A stretch of 8,521 nt of DNA from DATLSM01 sp049585815 (GTDB taxonomy: Bacteria; Actinomycetota; Thermoleophilia; Solirubrobacterales; 70-9), in contig JBAVAR010000058.1 of the NCBI GenBank assembly GCA_049585815.1, positions 1-8,521 of the forward strand. Direction: 5' to 3'. A program made the translations under genes and the position numbers. Positions 6,180 through 8,521 of this stretch are shown one piece after another. Each line of letters begins with the position of its first letter. Within the stretch, counting starts at the first letter, position 1. The notes under the pieces are model-generated. The model ran no database searches, was not told the origin of the DNA, and worked only from the letters and a program-made list of their open reading frames with translations.

Positions 6180-6580
6180 CGGGCCATCCTCGTCCGGCGC
6201 ACCGCCGCGGTCGCAAGGTGCACGCAGGCGAAGCCGCCGAGGATCGTCGCGGCGGCGTAGGCGGCGGCGAGAGCAAAGCGGCCGGTTTCGAGCATCCCGA
6301 AAAGCTCCAGCTGCAGGGTGGAGAAGGTGGTCAGCGCTCCGCAGAAGCCGGTGCCGAGAAGGGGGCGCCGGTAGCTGGACGGCGGCAGGCGCTCCTGCAG
6401 TCGGGTGACGAAGTAGCCGAGCGCCAGTGCCCCGGCCATATTGGCGGCAAAGGTCGCCCACGGCCAACCTCCGGCGCCGTGCGGAGCGGCCTGGGCCAGC
6501 CCGACCCTGGCGAGGGCTCCGAACACTCCCCCGATGTAGATGGCCGCCAGCTCGCGGCGGTCAACTCGTGGCAATTGCAT
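6176..6580 (-). CDS. crcB: Fluoride channel subunit CrcB/Fluc, first copy
   Basis: 134 aa and four predicted membrane helices (roughly 11-30, 40-60, 74-97 and 103-127). Conserved Fluc motifs are GGVFGALARVG (R24), WATFAANMAGALALG (N47) and GTGFCGALTTFST with both pore phenylalanines (F79, F86). It would pair with the product of the next gene as a dual-gene Fluc channel. ATG 6580 has a perfect AGGAGG 6 nt upstream, in contrast to the weak sites elsewhere in the window. This Shine-Dalgarno is the likely target of the fluoride riboswitch just upstream. The gene ends by overlapping the next start (GTGA). Confidence 0.92.
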   Translation of the reverse strand: MQLPRVDRRELAAIYIGGVFGALARVGLAQAAPHGAGGWPWATFAANMAGALALGYFVTRLQERLPPSSYRRPLLGTGFCGALTTFSTLQLELFGMLETGRFALAAAYAAATILGGFACVHLATAAVRRTRMAR

Positions 6581-6582
6581 TG

Positions 6583-6621
6583 CCGACCTCCTATCAGCGT
6601 CGGTGGACGTTGGTAGAGGCC
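6583..6621 (-). promoter_or_regulatory. Riboswitch expression platform: crcB Shine-Dalgarno and anti-SD
   Basis: AGGAGG lies at 6592-6587. Two mutually exclusive partners are visible. The aptamer's 3' pseudoknot strand GGCCUC (6621-6616) can pair over six positions with GAGGUC (6590-6585), covering the SD. In addition CCGAC (6603-6599) and GUCGG (6587-6583) bracket the SD in a small hairpin. When F- holds GCCUC in the pseudoknot, the first pairing is lost and the SD should open, giving a translational ON switch. The pairings are read from the sequence; the mechanism is inferred. Confidence 0.55.
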
Positions 6622-6664
6622 ATCAGCGGCGCCAACCGCGGTTTAGGAGCGAGCCTCATCGCTC
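6611..6664 (-). promoter_or_regulatory. Fluoride riboswitch (crcB motif RNA)
   Basis: The minus strand matches the fluoride aptamer closely. P1 is GAGCG (6664-6660) with CGCTC (6651-6647) around the loop AUGAGGCU. An AAAC linker (6644-6641) follows, then P3 GCGG (6639-6636) with CCGC (6629-6626), then the invariant UGAUGGCCUCUAC (6625-6613). The pseudoknot GAGGC (6657-6653) with GCCUC (6620-6616) is complete. The order and conserved blocks (GAUGAGGC, AAAC, CUGAUGGCCUCUAC) are the same as in the crystallised Thermotoga petrophila aptamer. It lies about 30 nt before the crcB ATG, the classic position. Confidence 0.93.
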
Positions 6665-6674
6665 GGAAGCACAG

Positions 6675-6680
6675 ATTATC
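6675..6680 (-). promoter_or_regulatory. Candidate -10 box of the fluoride operon
   Basis: GATAAT on the minus strand matches TATAAT at five of six positions. It lies 10 nt before the first base of riboswitch P1, which would start the transcript just 5' of the aptamer. No good -35 is visible at 16-18 bp; the hexamer there is AAGAGC-like. Confidence 0.45.
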
Positions 6681-6701
6681 GGCTCCCCCGAGGCAGAGCT
6701 C

Positions 6702-6723
6702 TTCATTGAAGGCCATCAATGAA
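6702..6723. promoter_or_regulatory. ArsR operator (8-6-8 inverted repeat)
   Basis: TTCATTGA-AGGCCA-TCAATGAA is a perfect 8-bp inverted repeat with a 6-bp spacer. The core TTGA-N6-TCAA is typical in size and symmetry of ArsR-family operators. It lies immediately upstream of arsR, over the presumed arsR -35 (TTGAAG, 6706-6711) and just upstream of the crcB promoter, so a bound ArsR could affect both directions. It also contains the ATG at 6719, which argues against that codon as the arsR start. Confidence 0.65.
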
Positions 6724-6735
6724 TGATGCTAGGAT
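6706..6735 (+). promoter_or_regulatory. Candidate arsR promoter
   Basis: TTGAAG (6706-6711) and TAGGAT (6730-6735), 18 bp apart, are partial -35/-10 matches on the plus strand. The -10 ends 7 nt before GTG 6743, so transcription may begin at the start codon; the same bases also supply AGGA as a possible ribosome binding site. Confidence 0.35.
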
Positions 6736-6742
6736 TCGATCT

Positions 6743-7129
6743 GTGCCCGACCAACCCCTGATCGAGTGCTGCACCCCGCTTGCCGGAGCCTCGCTGTCTG
6801 AGCAGGGGGCGGTGGAGATGGAGGCGGTGCTGAAGGCGCTTGCCGACCGCCACCGCCTGCGGATCATCAATCTGCTGCTCCGAGCCGGCGGCGAGCCGGT
6901 CTGCGTCTGTGAGGTGCAGCCACTGCTCGGCCTCACCCAGGGCACGGTCAGCCACCATCTCAAGCAGCTGGTCGAGGCTGGGCTGATCAAGCGCGAGACA
7001 CGCGGCACCTACAGCTACTTCAGCCTTGTTGCGGGTGCGCTTGACTCGGTGCGCCGGGTCTTCTCGGCGCCGACCGGGGTCACGGTCGCGGCGCACTCGA
7101 AGCGGAGCGCCACTCCCGTCTGCTGCTGA
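6743..7129 (+). CDS. arsR: ArsR-family arsenic-responsive repressor
   Basis: 128 aa from GTG 6743. Winged helix-turn-helix: MEAVLKALADRHRLRIINLLL (from residue 26), then EPVCVCEVQPLLGLTQGTVSHHLKQL with the recognition helix near 66-77, and a wing around KRETRGTYSYF. Cysteines C54 and C56 occupy the CVC metalloid box, and an extra pair C9-C10 lies near the N-terminus. A CC pair plus one downstream Cys (C15, C16, C55) binds As(III) in Corynebacterium glutamicum ArsR, so this site probably works similarly. A third pair (C127-C128) closes the protein. As(III) binding would release the repressor from the operator just upstream. An ATG at 6719 would add eight residues but lies inside the operator; GTG 6743 has AGGA 8 nt upstream. 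It heads the arsR-aquaporin remnant-arsC operon. Confidence 0.88.
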   Translation: MPDQPLIECCTPLAGASLSEQGAVEMEAVLKALADRHRLRIINLLLRAGGEPVCVCEVQPLLGLTQGTVSHHLKQLVEAGLIKRETRGTYSYFSLVAGALDSVRRVFSAPTGVTVAAHSKRSATPVCC

Positions 7130-7132
7130 GAG

Positions 7133-7443
7133 ATGGATGCTCCTCCCGAGCTGCCGCGCCGAGCCGCCGCCGAGGCGGTCGGCGCTATATCGGCCTCGAT
7201 GCCCACTTCGGCGGGCCGATCACGGGAACCTCGATGAATCCGGCGCGCTTGATCGGCCCGGCCCTCGTCTCGGGCCAACTCCATGACCTCTGGATCTACG
7301 TCCTCGTCCCGATCGCCGGCGCGGCACTCGGCGCCCTCGCCTACCGGCTTGTCGGCGGCGGACCCGAAGCCGACCGACCGACCGAATCTGGCCCGGAGGC
7401 GGACCGAACCATTTCCCCGCCCGCTGCCGCGGGGAGGCACTGA
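7133..7443 (+). pseudogene. Aquaporin (AqpS/MIP-type) remnant with internal deletion and frame change
   Basis: Three bases after the arsR stop, an ATG opens MDAPPELPRRAAAEAVG (7133-7183), which resembles the start of an aquaporin (RR-x-x-AEA-x-G before the first helix). From 7186 a different frame (+2) reads YIGLDAHFG, then GPITGTSMNPAR, then LIGPALVSGQLHDLWIYVLV. These are half-helix HE with the second NPA motif and the last membrane helix of a major intrinsic protein. The frame runs to TGA 7441-7443, and its tail repeats GPEADR. The first NPA motif and about 150 residues expected for a 230-aa channel are absent. The gene order arsR-aqp-arsC matches S. meliloti, where AqpS lets arsenite out. 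Translation could restart at ATG 7234 (69 aa), but no channel could form. The TGA overlaps the arsC ATG by one base. An assembly deletion is possible. Confidence 0.75.
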
Positions 7444-7835
7444 TGGCCCACGTCCTCTTCGTCTGCCTCCACAATGCGGGGCGCTCGCAGATGAGCGAGG
7501 CCCTCTTTGACCGCGAGGCCGCCGGCAGGCACCAAGCCCGCTCAGCCGGAACGGCACCCACGGATCGCGTCCACCCCGAGGTGGTCGAGGCGATGCGCGA
7601 GCTGGGATTCGACCTTTCGACGAAGCTGCCGAGGCGCCTCAGCGACGAGGACGGCGAGTGGGCCGACGTGGTGGTGACGATGGGCTGTGGGGACGAGTGC
7701 CCCTACATCCCCGGCAGGCGCTACCTCGACTGGGATCTCCCCGATCCCAGGGGGCGCCCGCTGGCGGAGGTGCGCGCCACCCGTGATGAGATCGCCCGCC
7801 GCGTGATCGAGCTGCTCGACGAGCTGGGCGACTGA
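7443..7835 (+). CDS. arsC: Arsenate reductase, low-molecular-weight-phosphatase type
   Basis: 130 aa, the normal family length. The catalytic P-loop VCLHNAGRSQ gives CX5R (C8, R14). Other family features are SAGT (34-37), MGCGDECP (C82, C86) and DWDLPDP, with D101-P102 as the likely general-acid motif. The enzyme reduces arsenate to arsenite in the cytoplasm. C82 is the position of the second redox Cys in the thioredoxin-coupled enzymes; actinobacterial relatives may use mycothiol/mycoredoxin instead, and sequence alone does not decide. ATG 7443 overlaps the TGA of the aquaporin remnant (TGATG) and has GGGGAGG 5 nt upstream, so it should still be translated. Since the remnant cannot be a channel, the arsenite produced needs an exit encoded elsewhere. 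Confidence 0.9.
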   Translation: MAHVLFVCLHNAGRSQMSEALFDREAAGRHQARSAGTAPTDRVHPEVVEAMRELGFDLSTKLPRRLSDEDGEWADVVVTMGCGDECPYIPGRRYLDWDLPDPRGRPLAEVRATRDEIARRVIELLDELGD

Positions 7836-7836
7836 C

Positions 7837-7864
7837 GGCTCCCGGCTCCCGGCTCCCGGCTCCC
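7837..7864. repeat. Four tandem copies of GGCTCCC
   Basis: Four exact 7-bp units (7837-7843, 7844-7850, 7851-7857, 7858-7864) begin one base after the arsC stop. The minus strand reads (GGGAGCC)4. This is a short minisatellite likely to vary in copy number; no function is evident. Confidence 0.9.
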
Positions 7865-7890
7865 GGGCGGATCGAACCTCTGCAAGCCGA

Positions 7891-7910
7891 GCGGGGCCCT
7901 GGGACCCCGC
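7891..7910. terminator. GC hairpin between convergent arsC and tRNA-Phe (possible bidirectional terminator)
   Basis: GCGGGG and CCCCGC flank an 8-nt loop, giving a 6-bp all-GC stem 4 bp beyond the 3' end of the tRNA on the minus strand and about 55 bp beyond arsC. No T-run follows on either strand, so it would be a U-less terminator or an RNA-processing signal at best. Confidence 0.4.
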
Positions 7911-7913
7911 GAG

Positions 7914-7986
7914 TGGCGAGGGCCGGAATCGAACCGGCGACACCACGATTTTCAGTCGTGTGCTCTACCAACTGAGCTACCTCGCC
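7914..7986 (-). tRNA. tRNA-Phe (anticodon GAA)
   Basis: A full 73-nt cloverleaf on the minus strand. Acceptor GGCGAGG (7986-7980) pairs with CCTCGCC (7921-7915), discriminator A (7914). The D-arm is GCTC...GAGC, the anticodon arm is CACGA-CTGAAAA-TCGTG with GAA at 34-36, and the T-arm is GCCGG-TTCGATT-CCGGC. The 3' CCA is not encoded (the next bases are CTC). Confidence 0.97.
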
Positions 7987-8062
7987 TCGGCGAAAACGCG
8001 CAACCGGGCCGCGCAGCGGAAGGCTAGCGACCGAGGGCCCGCGGGGCTGATTGCATTGGGGC

Positions 8063-8521
8063 ATGGGCCGAGCCGGTGCAGCACCAGCCGTCGCCGTCGC
8101 CGCGGTGTTGGGAGTGCTCGCGCTCTCGGGCGGTTCCCGCGCCGACCCGCGAACGCCTGCGGGTCCCGCGGGCCTGCCGGCACCGTTCCTGGGCACCGCG
8201 GTGGTGGGCGACGGAGGCCCGACCGAGGCGATCGACTCCTTCGGCGACGTGGTCGAGGTGAGCGCCAGTGGACCGGCGGGGCGGGCGCTGCTCGGAGTCC
8301 CGACTGCGCGGCAGGCCGCCGGTAGCGTCTCGCCCGCCAGCGCCATCGTGGCCCGGGTCAGCGTGGGGAGGCGCCGACTTCCCCTCTGGCGCGCCGACTC
8401 AGTCCGCCAGCGCTACCTCACCGGGACCAACGTGCTCCTCACCGAAGCGCGCTTTGGCACCGAGCGCGTCACCGTCATGCGCTCGATCGGCGCCGCGGCA
8501 ACGGCCCGCGCCGAGCGGCAC
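8063..8521 (+). CDS. Exported protein, N-terminal part (possibly GH15-like N-terminal domain); runs off the right edge
   Basis: An ATG at 8063 opens 153 codons without a stop to the window end. The N-terminus is a clear export signal: MGRAGAAP, then the hydrophobic run AVAVAAVLGVLAL, then SGGSRA with a likely cleavage near residue 27, followed by a Pro/Gly-rich stretch. Mature-region segments include FLGTAVVGDGGPTEAIDSFG, LWRADSVRQRYLTGTNVLLT and EARFGTERVTVMR. The last two resemble the Y-x-x-G/D-TNVL-x-T-x-F pattern of the beta-domain preceding GH15 glucoamylase/trehalase catalytic domains, and the first the GDG-x-TA motif of that domain. That assignment is tentative, since no catalytic region is in the window. 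The ribosome binding site (TTGGGG) is weak. Frame and codon bias (G/C third positions) support a real gene. Confidence 0.65.
   Translation, partial: MGRAGAAPAVAVAAVLGVLALSGGSRADPRTPAGPAGLPAPFLGTAVVGDGGPTEAIDSFGDVVEVSASGPAGRALLGVPTARQAAGSVSPASAIVARVSVGRRRLPLWRADSVRQRYLTGTNVLLTEARFGTERVTVMRSIGAAATARAERH

Noticed and set aside
6180..6467. N-terminal extension of the second CrcB in the same frame
   Set aside because: It lies wholly within crcB1, is rich in Arg/Pro/His and unlike any Fluc; GTG 6179 with its own SD and GTGA overlap gives a normal 121-aa protein.
7863..7885. tRNA T-arm-like GGTTCGAT(CC) on the minus strand near tRNA-Phe
   Set aside because: It shares eight bases with the T-loop consensus, but the flanking bases do not form the 5-bp T stem and no other tRNA arms are present. 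I do not regard it as a tRNA fragment or attachment site.
7987..8062. Promoters for tRNA-Phe and the exported-protein gene
   Set aside because: A TAGCCT-like hexamer can be found on the minus strand, but without a matching -35; nothing reliable on the plus strand either.
7639..8346. Minus-strand open frame across arsC, the tRNA and the exported-protein gene
   Set aside because: It runs through a confident tRNA and antisense to arsC; the composition is low-complexity.
1..8521. CRISPR arrays, insertion sequences or phage genes
   Set aside because: No regularly spaced repeats, transposase motifs or paired terminal inverted repeats were seen anywhere in the window.

Overview
The window is high-GC, gene-dense bacterial DNA with actinobacterial hallmarks: a fused PafB-PafC WYL regulator, an arsenate reductase of the CX5R type, frequent GTG starts and NTGA stop/start overlaps. 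A Thermoleophilia/Solirubrobacterales-like source is my best guess from general composition and family content; it is inference, not shown directly.

Layout, left to right. (1) Positions 1-2856, minus strand: a fused PafBC-type DNA-damage regulator followed by a LACTB2-like metallo-beta-lactamase-fold hydrolase. The hydrolase appears to begin at a CTG overlapping the regulator's stop, so the pair looks translationally coupled. A few codons of a possible further gene lie at the left edge. (2) Positions 2958-3632, plus strand: a pentapeptide-repeat protein, divergent from pafBC across about 100 bp that carries a perfect 13-bp palindrome. Its stop codon lies in a CTAG shared with the convergent gene. 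(3) Positions 3629-6664, minus strand: a fluoride-resistance operon. A crcB-type fluoride riboswitch precedes two crcB/Fluc channel genes and a protein made of three tandem DUF190 domains; these three genes overlap one another by GTGA. An OB-fold/HD-domain, YhaM-like exoribonuclease gene follows after about 80 bp. (4) Positions 6702-7835, plus strand, divergent from the fluoride operon: an arsenic operon of arsR, an aquaporin remnant, and arsC. The middle gene retains what look like its first 17 codons and its last third, with the centre missing and the frame changed. This matches the arsR-aqpS-arsC order known from Sinorhizobium meliloti. (5) Positions 7837-7910: a four-copy heptamer repeat and a GC hairpin. 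(6) Positions 7914-7986, minus strand: tRNA-Phe(GAA). (7) Position 8063 to the right edge, plus strand: the beginning of an exported protein whose N-terminal domain weakly resembles the GH15/trehalase-like N-terminal domain.

Biologically, the centre of the window is a pair of back-to-back toxic-anion modules. The fluoride module is switched on by an RNA that senses F-; the arsenic module is controlled by a CxC-type ArsR acting at an 8-6-8 inverted repeat. The fluoride side looks intact. The arsenic side seems to have lost its arsenite channel, because no intact AqpS, ArsB or Acr3 is visible here.
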